Positions 37,901 to 52,000 of a stretch of DNA of 64,000 bases are shown one piece after another. The DNA lies in contig JAKOON010000006.1 of NCBI GenBank assembly GCA_022577435.1, forward strand, positions 10,166,001 through 10,230,000. The letters are read 5' to 3'. Made by a program: the position numbers and the translations under genes. The notes beneath the pieces are model-generated. The model saw nothing but the letters and a program-made list of their open reading frames with translations, made no database searches and was not told the DNA's origin. Origin of the DNA: Embiotoca jacksoni (lineage: Eukaryota; Chordata; Actinopteri; Embiotocidae). How positions within the stretch are numbered: position 1 is the stretch's first letter; each line of letters opens with the position of its first letter.

Positions 37901-40900
37901 ACAGAGTTTTCAAGCTTTAAAGAAGAGGGTTGTGCTGACATTTTTAATGCGCAAAAAAAAAATAAAAAAATTGTGTGTATGTTTATATTTATGTTAAAAA
38001 AAAGCCACAGCTGTCAGTTCACTGAATGGAGCATGGCTGTTAAGAGCACAAATCATGGGCTACAGTGGGTTTTTTTTCACCATCTGTTTGAACATAGTGG
38101 TTTTGGTCTCTTTTGTAGAATGGAGAACAGAAGCTTTTGTAAATCAGTTTCAAGGACAGGAAAATTACTGCTGCAATCAGAACAGCGCTACAAATAATCC
38201 CTCTTGATTATAAGGAGAAAATAATGCTGTTCCTGTGGTTGAAGTTTGTGTTTTCTAACTTTTTTGTTGCAGAAAAATTCTGAAAAAGAAAAGCCTTTCT
38301 ATTGTTCTATTTGTTAAATATATAATTTACCAAAATATCACCAATCAAATCTACAACAACTGAGTAGGATTTACTTTGTGATGTGACTGTTTGTGCTTGC
38401 AACATGAGTAAAAACATTCCATGCTTATTGAAAAGCTCATCACCCTGGTCTGCAGATTGATGATGCCATTTGAGTGTTGCTAAGCCCATAAAGAAAATGT
38501 TTGGGATGTTTGGCAATTTTAAAGATTAGCTTTTATTCTTTTCTGGCATCATCACATTATGAGCAAGTTTTTAGTCATACTATCAATTTGTAACAGAGAA
38601 TTTCATGTATTCAGAGTTCTAACAATGTAAGCTGAGGAGGGAAAACTAAAGGAGTGTTAGCAGTTTAGAGGAGAAGAATCGACCGAATGATTTAACACAA
38701 AGAAACATGGTCTGCATCACACTTAGAGGTGCAATCAAACCCCTGCTTCTGAAATTAAAAATGTATATGTCATTGACTTGGAAGTAAAGTGTCATGGTTC
38801 ATAAGCAGCTTCTATTCTTAGCATAAACATTAGAAAATGTTGATTACAGTGTTCAACTTGTACGTAGAACAATGACACGATGAGCTACATCCTGCCGATC
38901 TGCCTAGAAAACTATCATAACAGTGTTTAACATTTTTTGATTGCAATCCTGACAGGTTCCTCAACAAGTAGGGCTTTGAGTGTTAGTATTGCTTGATACA
39001 TTATCCAGTGTCATTAATGAGACGTGAAACAGCAGCATTTCGACAAACTTTAAACTAAATATAGTGTTTACAGCAAATAAACCTCTTCATCTGTTTGTCT
39101 TGGTGATAGATGGAATATGGGACTACTTCATATTCAGACTGTTTCATAGGATATGATATGAAAACAGAAAACAAAACACATATTCCTATGGGAATAATGA
39201 CTATAAGCATTCAAATGTTCATCTTTTGACATTAGACAGTTCTGCATATGCGAATAAACAGGAGATAAGAGCTTGCTCCAGTCTTTAACATGGGTTGACA
39301 CATTGATGCAAAGCTTCAACAGTCAGCCAGGCAGTCAACTGAACTCCAAAGGAGAAAAAAAGACAAATCTATTTAGCGATAGCACAAATGTATTTACTGT
39401 GAATCTGGTATTCATTGTTATCTTCAGGAGTCCATTAGAAATTTTTGTGATACCATAAATAGTACTGTTTTTCAGATTCAAACACTGAAAAAAAAAAGGT
39501 TAGAATACATATAGATAGTCTTGGAGTGCTTAGACAGTATTTGATGTTGTTGTTTTTGCAGCAGCAGCACAAGGCTGCAGAACTGATGACAGACAGAGAC
39601 TATACATTCAAAAATAATGTACATCTTAATTATTTCAAATTAGGGTTTTTTTTACTTATTCCTTACTATGTTTCAGGGTCAATATTCCAATGAGTTGTTG
39701 TATTGTTGGGAAGGAAGAAAACAAAAAAAGCAGCTTCTCCATTCGAATACAAGTGTACGGTGATTATTCTCATTTTGTCTCAAACACTGCCAGTAAACTG
39801 TCTGGAGGACGACTAACTTGTTCCATCTGCAATGTCATTCATTTAGAATAAAACATTTTAAGCCTTAGCGGTGGTGTTTTTTACTTGGGCGCATTCCCTT
39901 AAGAATGAAGTGCAATTAAAATAGTCAAACTGTGAAAATATCAAGGGACATACATGAGGCAAGCATCCTGGCAAAAACCCAAACTTTACTGCCGCTGCAG
40001 CAGATGTGGCGATTCAGCTGGTGTCATATTTGTTACAGTACGACAACATTTTGAAGAAGACAGCGAATTAATGGAGTGGTTGGGGACTTCTTGGGAAAAT
40101 AAAGCTATCACTCTGCATTACAGTGTTTATGTTGTGTATTTTTGTGGATCCAGAGATGACCTTGAAATCAGCCACAGTTTCTTATTTCTACACGTGATCA
40201 ATCAGTTACAAACAAAGCATGTTGACGTGTACAAATGTAGTACGGTAAAAAGAAGTAATTATAATACAGATTGCATTTGAGTAAATAAAAAAATGGCTGC
40301 ATGGCCGAGAACAAAAGGAAAAACTCCATCATATTACATCATAAAATTCTGAGCTGTCAAAAGGCAACGTTCACAGCAGAACCTTCATTATGCCGGATTC
40401 ACAAAGGAAACATTTCAAAACGAATCAAACAAGAAATCAAGTACAGTACATGGTGTATAGCTCCTTTTTGTCTACATTTACTATGTCACAAAAAATATAA
40501 AAGAAAATTCTTTAAAATTTGTGTTTAATAAATGAATAGATTTTTTGGGACATGACTGTGACTGTGACTGTCTGCTGTTTAAAGGTATGGGTTGCGCTGC
40601 AAGATGAACAAACACCTACTTGTTGGTATAATTCTCTTCTAGTATTGACAGCTAATTAGAGTTGTATTGTACGTTTAACGCACAGTAAATGCATACATAA
40701 AGAGGATATATAAATTATAATGCGTATTGTATTTCCCTTCCATAGATTAGATAATTCAGACCAAGGAATAATTTTATAATAAAAAAAAAACCTCACCCTA
40801 ACTCTGATATAAAAATGCATTTTTGTGTAAATTATTAGTGTTTTGTGTAGTTTAACTTTTTCTGCTGTGCTGTGGTCAGACTGAGGCTGCAATGTGTGCA

Positions 40901-41880
40901 GCTCTGCTACAGTGAAGCTTGACCCCCCCCCAAAAAAACCAACAACAACAACAACAAAAAAACACACAATAGTGAATACCATGTTTGAGTGAAAATCCCT
41001 CACAACCAAAGAGGAACCAGTACATTTCTAGAGCAGCTACTCAGGGGCACATTTGCCAAAATGAGACTCAGAGAGGCAGAATTTTTCCACGAACCACAGC
41101 TTCAGTGTACAGTACGTGATGTGGCCACATTCTCCATTTAAATTGTGTTCACCACCATTACAAAGCCCACAGCTAAATGCAAGTCCTTTCAGTTGAAGTC
41201 ATTGATTAGGAAAAAATAGAGGCGTAATTAGACTGAAGTAGAAGAAAAAGAAACATGAATTAATTCAGTATGGTCAATATGGGGATAAATCGTGCTTTAT
41301 AAAAATAGTATTTTGTTCATAGCCATCTTGTGCTTTAAATAATCAGGGATTAAAGATGAATAATTGATGCTAATCAGAAACTGTTGCTTCAAAGTACCAC
41401 TGTTAATCAAGTGGACACAATACATTCTTATAAATACAACACAATCAGTGTGTCTTAATTGTAACCCAAAACTACAAGAGATTAAAATAGAGTGATGAAT
41501 TTCAACACTCACACTACATTAATAAGACACAAATGCGTACAGTATGCTTGTATGTGTGTCTGTATTTGCGTGGTTCCAGTGCTAGACATAAACTCATTGG
41601 TCTAAACTGCATAATAGTTGCTCAGGCACTTGTTTTAAGTCACAAAAAACAGATTAGAGATGGACTTTGTCAGACTTTTGATGGACAGGTCACATCAATT
41701 CATCCTGCTCTTTATTCACCAGCATTTAAGGACTCTTAATTTGCTCAGTGTCTCTCAATTTTATGGTGCAAACTGCTTGAGTCAGTAAATTTTCCATGAA
41801 CAAAAAGACGAGTCATTGAATGGAATGCTATTGCTTTGATCTCAGAGATTGTATGTAAATTACTTTAAATTACTTAAAAA
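31970..41880. other. Intergenic between mchr1 and usp43
   Basis: About 10 kb with no supported gene. Open frames are short and lack family matches or codon structure. Possible repeat pieces: 32246-32530 (edges with TTCTCAACC and GAGAAACTC in opposite sense) and 36304-37100 (AGGCCTGCAACTAACTATTA). One splice-like short frame at 36053-36306 is discussed under findings. Confidence 0.5.
35965..36026 (+). repeat. Retroposon 3' tail fragment
   Basis: GTGCACTAAATTTCCCCACT then GTGGGATTGATAAAGTCTAA, ending in two copies of AAGTCTA, resembles the 3' end of a fish LINE/SINE with a short tandem tail. Confidence 0.4.
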
Positions 41881-41926
41881 GTTTTGTGTGTGTGTGTGTA
41901 GATGTGTTATACAATGAATCTCTGCG
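41700..41926 (-). other. usp43 3' UTR start
   Basis: Sequence directly after the stop; holds a short CA run on the minus strand (about 41884-41900). No AATAAA could be assigned with confidence in this part. Confidence 0.4.
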
Positions 41927-43062
41927 TCAGAAGCTGGACTCAGCAACTGTTCTTTTGCGCCCCAGTGAGGTTGTGCTGTAACGAGTTCTCTGCAGGGTGC
42001 CATAAGATGGTTTGTCTGTTGTCAGGTTGCGTGATGGTGCCGGCGCTGTAGACATCCCATTACGATGCAAAGATGCTGTCCTACGCATGCTCTGTTCCGC
42101 TTTATTGGGGATGTTGGAGGAGCTCTGGGAGCGTTTGATGTCAGTCATGCTTCCAATCTTCCCGTTTGCCAGCTCATCAACCAGATGGCCAGAGCCATTA
42201 GACTTGCCTCCTTCCACTCCTGTTCTGCCTCCCGCTGCGCCATTAGACAGTGACAACCTTGACAAGGTCCTTCTGCCTCCTTCCTCATCGCCTCCTCTCC
42301 CTGACTCGCCCTCCTTGGACTTCCTTGAGTCCTTTTCCTTCTTCAGGAAGTTACCTTTGAAGAAAGAGAGCAGTCCCTCATGGCTCTTGGGCACTTCTCT
42401 ATTCTTGGTCTTTGAGTTTTCATCATATGCATGTTGTACGTGTTCCCTATTAGCCCGCTCACCCTTTTGTCTTCTCAGCGTCCCATCATGAAGGCTGGGT
42501 GTACTGTAGCTGGGCTGAACTCCAGCACTGGAACTCCGTTTTGTCTCAGTATCTTGGGAAGATTTGGAGGAGCTTTGCTTCATGGCTTCTTTTTTTCGGG
42601 TAAGGGTGTTACTGCTAGAGCTGGTGCTGATGTTAACTGTGCTCTCATGTCTTGTCTGGCTCCCCTTTGTGCGTCTCAGACTGGCTGTCTTGTCTGATGA
42701 CCGCCTCTGGCCCTCCGGCACCTGAGGAAAGGGCTCCTCTCCCGCCTTACCGATACAACTTATACTCCCAACACTGGAAGACCGAACAGCTTCCTTTGAG
42801 CTACGTGGCTCGCTCATCAGTGTTACTATTGGATCCTGTGTGCACCGGGGTCGCCGGCCAGATTCTAAATACTGTACCAGTTCCACAGGGGCAGGATCTT
42901 GGACTGGGGGAGGCACTGGGTCAGGTTTTCGTCTGTCCTTGGAACCAAAGGACCAGCGCAGGGGAAGCACTTTGCTCAGGGTGTCCTTGGTCTTGCTGGG
43001 GGCTCTCATGCTCACGCTGCGCCCCTGCAAACCCCGGACAAACGGCCTGCTTTCAAAGCCAC
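41927..43062 (-). CDS. usp43: usp43 last exon: basic Ser-rich tail and stop
   Basis: A single 1136-nt exon gives about 378 residues of low-complexity, Ser/Arg/Lys-rich tail with the conserved islands GLQGRSVSMRAP, LPLRWSFGSKD, VELVQYLESGRRPR, SYGTLQRTRYSTTSLGRK and TVAESSF-stop. The middle is poorly conserved and probably disordered. Large plus-strand frames over this exon (42012-42491, 42652-43077) are shadows. Confidence 0.95.
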
Positions 43063-46000
43063 CTGACAAGTACGTAGAGAGGAAATACTTTTTATATTCA
43101 AATGCAAGATCTTTGAGTAAATTGTTAATGAGCCACTAAATCATGCCAAATCCTAGAAGTGGTCACTTACCCCGTTCCCCTTTAAAGCCATTGTCAAGGA
43201 AGACTGGAGACTCTGGAGAGTCAGGTATGGAAGATGGGCAGGTGGTGGAGGAACGAGACACCAGACTGCCTCTCTTACTGTCCCCTGTCAGCCTGATAAG
43301 CCAGTGGTCTGACATCGACGAACTTGTAGAGCCTTTGAGACCAACAGACAGAAACACAAGATCAGAGGAGGAATATGATTTAGCATTGCACTCCTGTAAC
43401 ATTGTTGGATGATGTACAGTTGTTGAAATTTTTTTAAAACGGCTAATTTTACCATGAGCCAAAAGCCAAAATCAAAGTTGAGGATTGGGCTACAAAGATC
43501 TGGTGAGCTCACTTCTGTCTAATAACCCCAGACGTTTTTCATTTTCTATCTTGGAGTATTAAACCCCAACTGAGACTTCGCACAGATTCTTGTGGACAAG
43601 AAGCTTTATAACTTTTTTTCCACCTATCTTTTGGTCCCAGCTTTAGTTTTCACTGTAATTGTAGTCTGGAAAACTTGTTGGCGTTAAGGTTTGCTCACCC
43701 TTTCTGAAGGGCAAAACAATCAGGAACCAGTGGGGGAGGCTAAGTGCGATGACCTTGAAGTAATGTCTAAATGTAGTTTCAGCAGTGGTAGAGTTTCAGT
43801 GAATATGGTGGTTAATGCTGATTGGTTAAAGGCTGCTCCAATAGATCCAAAATGACCTCAAGGGTACGCCAAGTAGGATACAAAGATGGAAATTGCTTTT
43901 CTGTGGAGAATGACCAGACCTATTTATTCGCACAGTGAATTTGTGTCTGGTAACACCACACTAGTAGCTGTAGTCCTTTGAGTGTAAATCACTGTTGCCC
44001 AAGTTATATATGACTAAGCGTGGCCAAACACATATATTCACAACTCCCCAAAACCCGTAAATTGAAATACACTGGTGAATTGATTATTCAAATACCACAA
44101 ATATTTCAAATACCACAATGTAAAACCTTCCAGGAGTGTATTAAGAATAATGTGTCTAGCATTTAAAGATTTATTTAAGTAAACGTAGAGAGGTAACAAA
44201 TAAATGGTTCCCTTCAGTGTTATATTGTTGGATTATTATTACTCATGCATCAATATGTGAGCATCATTATAAAGTGATTTCTAGTTGAGGTGAAACATTA
44301 ATTTATTTAAACCTAAAGCAAGACATTTGTTACGGTTACAGAATGTTTTTGTAATTAGTAAGGATTAGGAGGATGCATTTAAAAGAGCAAGGAAAGTTAG
44401 GATTAGATTGTAGTGTTTATCCGGCATATGTTTGTATCGGGAAAAAAATAAACCACTGAATTACTGCTTAATTTGTTGTGGACGATTGGGGTGCCATGGA
44501 AACAATGTATTTTATGACATGCAAATCTGAAAATGTAACCACCATATGCTATATGTCTGGATGCATTTACTATTGTGGCAATGTTACATTTGTATTATTT
44601 GTGGTTCTCCCTTATAAAACCACTGTCCCTGAATGCCCCACAGTGGTGTGCATGGTTGGGCGGGTGAACCGACAAAACGTAAAGTTTTTACTGACCCTGT
44701 TTGACTTTCCCAATGCACCTCTGGTGCTTCCTCATTACTGCTTGCTGTATTAAGTATGAGCAAGTAAATGTGTATCACAAATGTCCTGTCTTGCAGTGTT
44801 AATGAAAGTAAAAAATTATTTGTGGATCGGCCTTATGAACATCAGCCCAGTAGTCTTTCTGTAATACCTCCAGCTTTGAAGGCATCTCTGTTCTGATTGT
44901 AAATGGGACAAGATGATGGCCATCGAGATACGAGAAGGCACAAATAACAAATTGCAAAAGTTTCAGCTTTGATTTTTACTGTTGAAAGAGGATAACATTA
45001 AGTTCCCCTAGAACAATGCCATTTGACACTCACTTAAAAACATTTCCTCTGGTCTGTTTGAGCATATCAGCTTTCAGTTTAGAGGGATCCAAGTTTGTTT
45101 ATTTTCCATATGCAAGACATACTAGACACAAAAAATTTGCTTCGATATGTTTTTTCATGTTTAAGTCTGACTGGCTTACACCTCAGGTATCAAATATGTG
45201 CACTTCACATTTTGTCTCTAATATCTTGGGTCTAGAAGCTTGACATACAGCCTATTGGTTTTACACAGATGAAGTATGCTTTTGATAGGGAAGGAAAGTT
45301 TATAAAGATAAAGGTTGATACATTAACGATTAGAGGCATTCTGACATTTGTAGTACCCGTATCTGCTTGCTCTTCACTGAACAGCCATGGAAAAAGGGTT
45401 CAAGTTCATCTGTAGACATTCATTACTGTTATCCTATCTGGTGTTTAGTTCTTTACATACCTTTGCCAGTGGCATGTTTTTCTCATACTTGAAAAATTAT
45501 ATTTCCAGCAAAAATCAGTAGATCCCAAACAAAGGCTTGACTATGCTGTATAAGACTGACAGAAGGTGCCAAAAGAAATGGCCCTGCGGCCAAGGTTTCA
45601 TTGATGTTGAAAGAGCAGCTTTCATGCTGGTAGTTCAAGACCTTTAAAAGATAATACTTTTATTATTTAGTAAAACAATTCCACAGTACCCACTCTAGTC
45701 GATCGTTATTAACCTTTCACTGCTCTTTCAATCTTTACAGCTAGTAGTTAAGCAATTTCTGAATGAGTTTTTCTTTTCTGATGTCCTTTATTTTATTTTT
45801 TTATGCTAACAGGGCCAGGACTCAGATTTTTCAATATATGGTGTTAAGAAGAGAAAATGCACACGTAACGAATAAAAGTGTCACATTAAAAATATATGAT
45901 AGACATGATATCAACAGGGGGGTGGGGGGATAAAGGTGGGCCTGATTTACTAAACGTTTGCGTATGTAAAATCATGTGGAAACTTCACACTACCTGCAAA

Positions 46001-49000
46001 AAAATGCCCTAACAGATTTACTAATGACGTACAGTGAGGATTGCGTCTTTCAAATGTGTAATTTAACACACGTTGTCCATTTTGAGTGTTTGCCTGCATG
46101 CATATGTAATATTGGGCGTTTCTACTTGAAGGTTCAAAATACTGGGAGGGGAAATGCAAATAGAAAAATTCTGCACCTGCAACGATATTTACTAAACCTG
46201 AAAGTAGAAATAGGAGAAGTGATTGCGTGTTTATTTTAGTATCATTGAAAGGCACGTATTAATCAGGTGCGCAAATCTGGAGAGGTGGCTGCTCTTATTG
46301 TGGTGAGAAGGAGATGCAGAGAAACCAAAGAATACGCAGATAACGTGGTTTTACACTTGTGGAAACATTTTTGAGATGACAGGCAAAAATTATTCAGACA
46401 TATCGTTTGTCCAGCCATGACATTTCTGAGTGATTGAATTAACTAAATGATGATTGACAGCCAACAACAAAGACGAGCCTCGAAATACCAGCAATTAAAA
46501 AACTTTTTACAACTCAGCATTGTCCTGCATCTGGGTTGTTTCAGCCTATCGTTATTTGGATATCCCACCCAGTCCTGTTATTCAGGTGTGCTGTCACAGG
46601 TACTGAATGTATCCCGCAGAATTCACAGGTAGCTTCATGAGGTTCACGAGCACTCGTGAGGCACTGAATGAAAAGTCACTTGCTCGGCACAGAGGGAACA
46701 TGCAAACTCTGCACAGAAAGGCCCAGGCCTGGATTTGAACCCAGAACCTTTTTGCTGTGAGGCGACAATGCTAACCACTGCCCCTATTATTTGAGATCTT
46801 AGTAAATCAGGCCCTTTGAGCGCAAACCACTGTTGCCTAAGTAACTCTTTAAGGTAAATCTTGAACATCTTGTTCTCTTTGGCGATAAACGGTACCATTA
46901 GCTGTGTTTTTGGACTTCACTTCCCAGAGATGTGTGATGTGGTTGGGTAACTGAAAAAAGGTCATTGAACTGTGACACTTGGGATTTTTCCCAGGAATGT
47001 CACCACTAACACCCAGCGCATTCAATTTGTAATATTAAAATACAATTTCAATTGTGTGACTGAACAGACATTTATTTCTTAATATGAAAATCTTTTAGAT
47101 TATTACTTTAATTCTTAAGTACACGCATTTATTTAATATTTAAATATTTAGTCCATTTTGGATATTTCAATAAAATAGTGAGCTCTTTTGTCCATTAAAT
47201 TATTTATGCTATCTAGCCTGCTTGTCATTTGATAGCTTACCTCTGACGGAGCTACTGGCTGACCATGGAGGGATGGTGTTGCGTCTCTCGTAGAAAAGGA
47301 TGTACGCTCCTCTGGTACAGACTTCCTCCTCTGGCACCAGGTCTACGCTGCTGTCATCATAGCTATACCACTGGCCATCCACTGAATTCCTACAGTAAGC
47401 TGGAATAGAAAATGACAAGTATATCAATATGTGTAACTTAATGGTTAGAAAATGCTCAAATCATGTCATGTAAAAGTTAAAGAATGGGATATTTACTCAT
47501 TTTTACTACTACTATTATTATTACCAGAAAATTTCATGGAGACCAAACAATTAATTTATTCCATGAACATGTATTACCTGTGTAGCTCCATACTCACTGG
47601 TCTCTACAAACATATAGTGTTAATAGAAGAGCTACAATTTTTACGATTTACATATAAAATCAATCTGCTTTACACATGCTGTTATTATCAAGAAAAAAAA
47701 CGGTAAAAGGAAATGGATCCAACCACATATGTTAGACTAATTGTATTTCACAAAGTATAACACAGAGAGCTGTCCACTAACCACACAAATAATTCTTCTT
47801 TAGTGTAGAGTGTTGTTTCTTTTTGGTAATTAGTCCATCAGTCAGGTGACAACCGATGCCTATATTAAACTTTTATTAAAGGTAAATGACACGTAATATC
47901 ACTTCATGTTCATCTTACAATGTGTAAGACTCCCACCTCCATGCCAAGACCCAGACTTGACTGTGTTAAGAGCCTGTTATGGTGACAACTGCTGCTTCCT
48001 CCTCATCTCCTACTGTCTCCAATTTCATTACATATTAGCCTCAATGATGAGTGTCTTCTCAAATTTCATCACTGATTGTAACTACAATTTTGTGTTAAAA
48101 TAAAGTTACATAATAATAATTTAATATGTGACTGAAGTTCATGTGACCGGTGGTACAGCGTTAACCTCATTAACCACATATTGGCAGTCTATGGCCATGT
48201 TGGCAATTAAGGAAATTCATCACGTGTAGGAACTTATTCTGCTGCAGTTACTGTCTAAAATCCAAATTGTGGCCAATGGTTTGTATCCAAACCTTTTCTT
48301 CAAGCAGAAAACACTACATATTTACTTAGCCGTTTACTCTAGTGAGTATGTCATCAATAACTTGAGATTCCCTAATTAAAATGAATGTTGTCTTCCTAAT
48401 GTTTATTCTTTTACAGTCTAATACAGGGATGGCACAGCATCTCGTCTCTGTTGATACCTATATGGGGACTGGGATTTGAAAAGTTATTAGTCTGAGGTTA
48501 TGGCCTGTTTTGTGTACGGGGCTATTTATAAAAGGCCATCTTTATTTATTTTTAAATCTTGAATCCTACTTATCATGAATTGATAGACTCATTGCAAGAC
48601 AACTCTACAATGCAGCACTGATGTGTTATTCTTCATAACGACATCAGCAAATGAACTCAAAGATTGAACATAGATTTTCCACAACAAATACATTGGCTAA
48701 AAGTAAGCATAATGTTCCAGTTGAAATTATTCAAGAACAGGATCCTAAAATGATGGTTTGATCAACAGTCAAAAAATAAAGCCAACAGTAAAATATAGAA
48801 AATATGCATTCACTGGTATGATGTGAAAGAAAGTAAACAAATGCTCATTATCAGTAAAGGTGAATTCCCCAAATGTTAGTATTTTCAGCCGATTAATGAC
48901 TGAGTTAATAATTTATCATATCACGCAGTTCCATACCTGTATAATGTCCTCCGTGCATTCCTCCATGATGGTTACACACAGCATAGAGATCATATAGATA

Positions 49001-52000
49001 TTCTTGAGGGAGGATCATGTCAGCAGATTGGTGGTGTTGGCCTGAGGGCTCTTTCCAGGAGGATGTTAATGGCCCCAGGTTCAGGTTCCTCACACTCTGA
49101 CTTCTCTTCACTACATGGGGTGCCATGTCCAGACCAGTCAGAGGGAAACGCACCAGGGTTGACAGCTTGTTCCTTCGCTCGCCCACCTGTTTCAACATTT
49201 GTTATTTATATATAGAGTCCATATACTGTTGCTTCAGAAAGTATTCAGAGCCCTTCACTATTTTGAACACTTTATAGATAGGTTTGAATTATATTTCAAA
49301 AATTGTAGTTTTCACATCAATCTACGCTCATTAACCCATCATTTAAATATGAAACCATGTTTTTAGAAATGTTCTTGCAACTTCTTAAAAATCTAAAAGG
49401 GATATTTCTCATTTATGGCACCATAAACTGTGGTCAGGGGCATCCTGTTAGCTAGCCTAATCCTTGAAATGTTTCTTGAATTTTACTCAGTCCACCAGCT
49501 GCAAACTGAGTGGATTGGTGAATTTAGAAAGGGACACACCATTAAATGCAAGGCACTCTCTGTAGACCTCCACAATAAAACTGTAGCGAGTCATCGGTCA
49601 GGGACAGGGTATGAAACCATTTATAAAGTTTTCAGTGTTCTCAGAGCCAAGTGGCCTCAACAGCTGTGAGGTGGAAAAAGTTTATAACCAATAAGACTCT
49701 TCCAAATGTTGATCGGGTCTGAATTTAGGGTCTGAATGTCCAAAATCATGTTTTCATTTTATCATAATGTGACTTTAAACTGATTTGGAAAATGTCAACA
49801 TTATTCAAATAAAGTCAGTTTTAAAACACTATAAAGTGTTCAAAAAGTGAACTGATCACTGACATGACAGTGTCTGCAGGCAGAAAAAAAATATCATATC
49901 ATTACACATATTTCATGATTTTGTATGAAGCTGAGGATTGGATATTGGAGATACAGATTCAATACTGGTCTGATTAAACAGCTATCAAATTAATTTAGTA
50001 TCAAATAAGTAAATACAAATCAATCACATAAAAATGGACGAGGACTGGCATCACAGGTGTCTGTAGGTTGAAACTTTTAGTCATGTTCATTGGACCACTA
50101 ATCTTTCTGATGTCACAGCAGGATTACTGCTTTTAATGGCAAAAAGAGAATACACAAACATCTGATTGTGATTTTCTGTTGCTCTCCTGTGAGAGAAGTG
50201 ATTTATAAGAGCGGATTTAGCCACTGAGAAAAGTTTCAGTAGCAGTTTTCAGCAAAATGTGACTTATTAATAAGTATGTATTTTTCCTTCGTAAGATTTT
50301 TTTTTACTATTGAAGATCCAGTATCCCTGGGATTGGCATTTTATCATAATGGAAGAGCCCACATGGTTCCTTGATTTTATAAATTGTGTTGTGCAGCGCA
50401 CTGGCTTCACGACAGAGTAATTGATTGTTTTTCTAATGGAGAGACTGAAAGAAGTTACATTGGTCAGATGTGAGAAACCGAGGCTTGGAATGAAAATTTG
50501 GAGGAAAGTGTCTGATGTGATGGCTGGGGTTTAACTTCTGGGGCCTCAGTGAGCCAAGGGTTCAGCACAGCACCTGCTAGTGAGACCACAATCAGCGCGG
50601 AGAGGCAGAGGGGTGCCAAACACTGGATGACAGTGGACTCAACCATAGCTGCCAAAGCGGTATTTGGTATGCGCAATGTTTTCTCTCTGGGTATCAAAGA
50701 GTCCGACTTTGTTTGGCAGTAGGAGTGGTCACAGCACTGACTGCCAGCTGTGGATAATTGATGGGACACAAAACAAAACAAAACAAAAATGTCTTTCTAC
50801 ATGCTCCCACGAATGGCATTCCTGAACTACATGCAATAAGAACTGATTAAAAATCACAATATGTTTTAATGTTCTGAATAATGAAGAGAATATTCTGTTA
50901 TATATAAAAATGTGTGGCAGCTTCTGAAATAGATTACCGAAAAACATTACTGAGAAGATAAACTGTTCGTATAGTCGGGGAAAAGAAAAGCACTTCCCAC
51001 AATGCAACTCAGCAGTGCCTTTCATTAGACTCATCCTACCTCCTACATGATCCTTTCTTTCAAACTCCTAACCTCTAGTGTTTAATGCAGGCTTTGTGTT
51101 AAAAACAAAAAACTTTTTTTGGGGGGGGAAATGGTTTCCCGAGCGATCAAAGACTTTATAAAAGCTCTTTTCAGAGACTGAGTAGTACCGTAGAGTTAAC
51201 AGAAGTTTATGTGTGAAGCTGATGAGAAGAGTAGGTGACCTTCGCACAGCAGATATTAAGCATCTAATGTGACAACAGCAGCACCAACTTGCCGGGGTCC
51301 AACCCCCTGGGATTTTTGTTTGACCATCTCTTTCTACAGACAGAGACAACAATGTAAGCTTTATCTTGTCTGTTCCCAGTCACTTCAACTGGTTTTGCAG
51401 AGGAAAACGAAATTAATAAACTGTGTATCCCAGTCTGAATTCAAGATTATTGTAAACTCTATGGTAAATGATTCCTGCACTGATTTCTCCAAATTTTCGG
51501 AATCTTCATACATTATCACCTTGTCACCATGTTTTCAGTATTGTTTTATTCGATTACCTCGTGTTGTATCATCTGGCCTGAAACTAGTAATGCTGCCTGG
51601 TAATATAGAGGTTCAATTATGAAAAAATATTATTACTTCGTTTGTTAACATGAACAATATGGCCCAATGTCTCCCCAACATAAAGTAAAGCTAATGAAAT
51701 CCATATTCTTAACCACAGTCAATATTTAGACAATATACTGTATGTTGTTAGATATGTTGGAACTTATCTATTGATAACATATCTATTGAAATATTTTCAC
51801 AGCGTGACAAAAATAAAGGAACTAACATTGAAACTTTCATCAAATCTTAATGCACACGAGCAACATATCCAAACAGAAATATATGAACAGTACCTTTTGC
51901 TACTTAACATATTAATGAGAACCAAATGGTGTCCTTAAGCCTTGAGGCACAGCAAAAATGAGCTGCTGACTACATAATTGGAACATTTGTATTCACACAC

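Larger units (their letters stand above)
43333..47240 (-). other. usp43 intron (3.9 kb)
   Basis: Intron between the protease-domain end and the tail exons. It contains a DNA-transposon-like element with nested SINE at 45938-46814 and otherwise no recognised content. Open frames such as 44478-44753 have no family resemblance. Confidence 0.7.

Noticed and set aside
42012..43139. Long plus-strand frames (up to 159 codons) opposite usp43
   Set aside because: Shadows of the Ser/Arg-rich last exon, whose minus-strand frame ends in a conserved USP43 C terminus.
46740..46792. tRNA gene
   Set aside because: Pol III boxes are present but no cloverleaf or anticodon arm; it is a SINE head.
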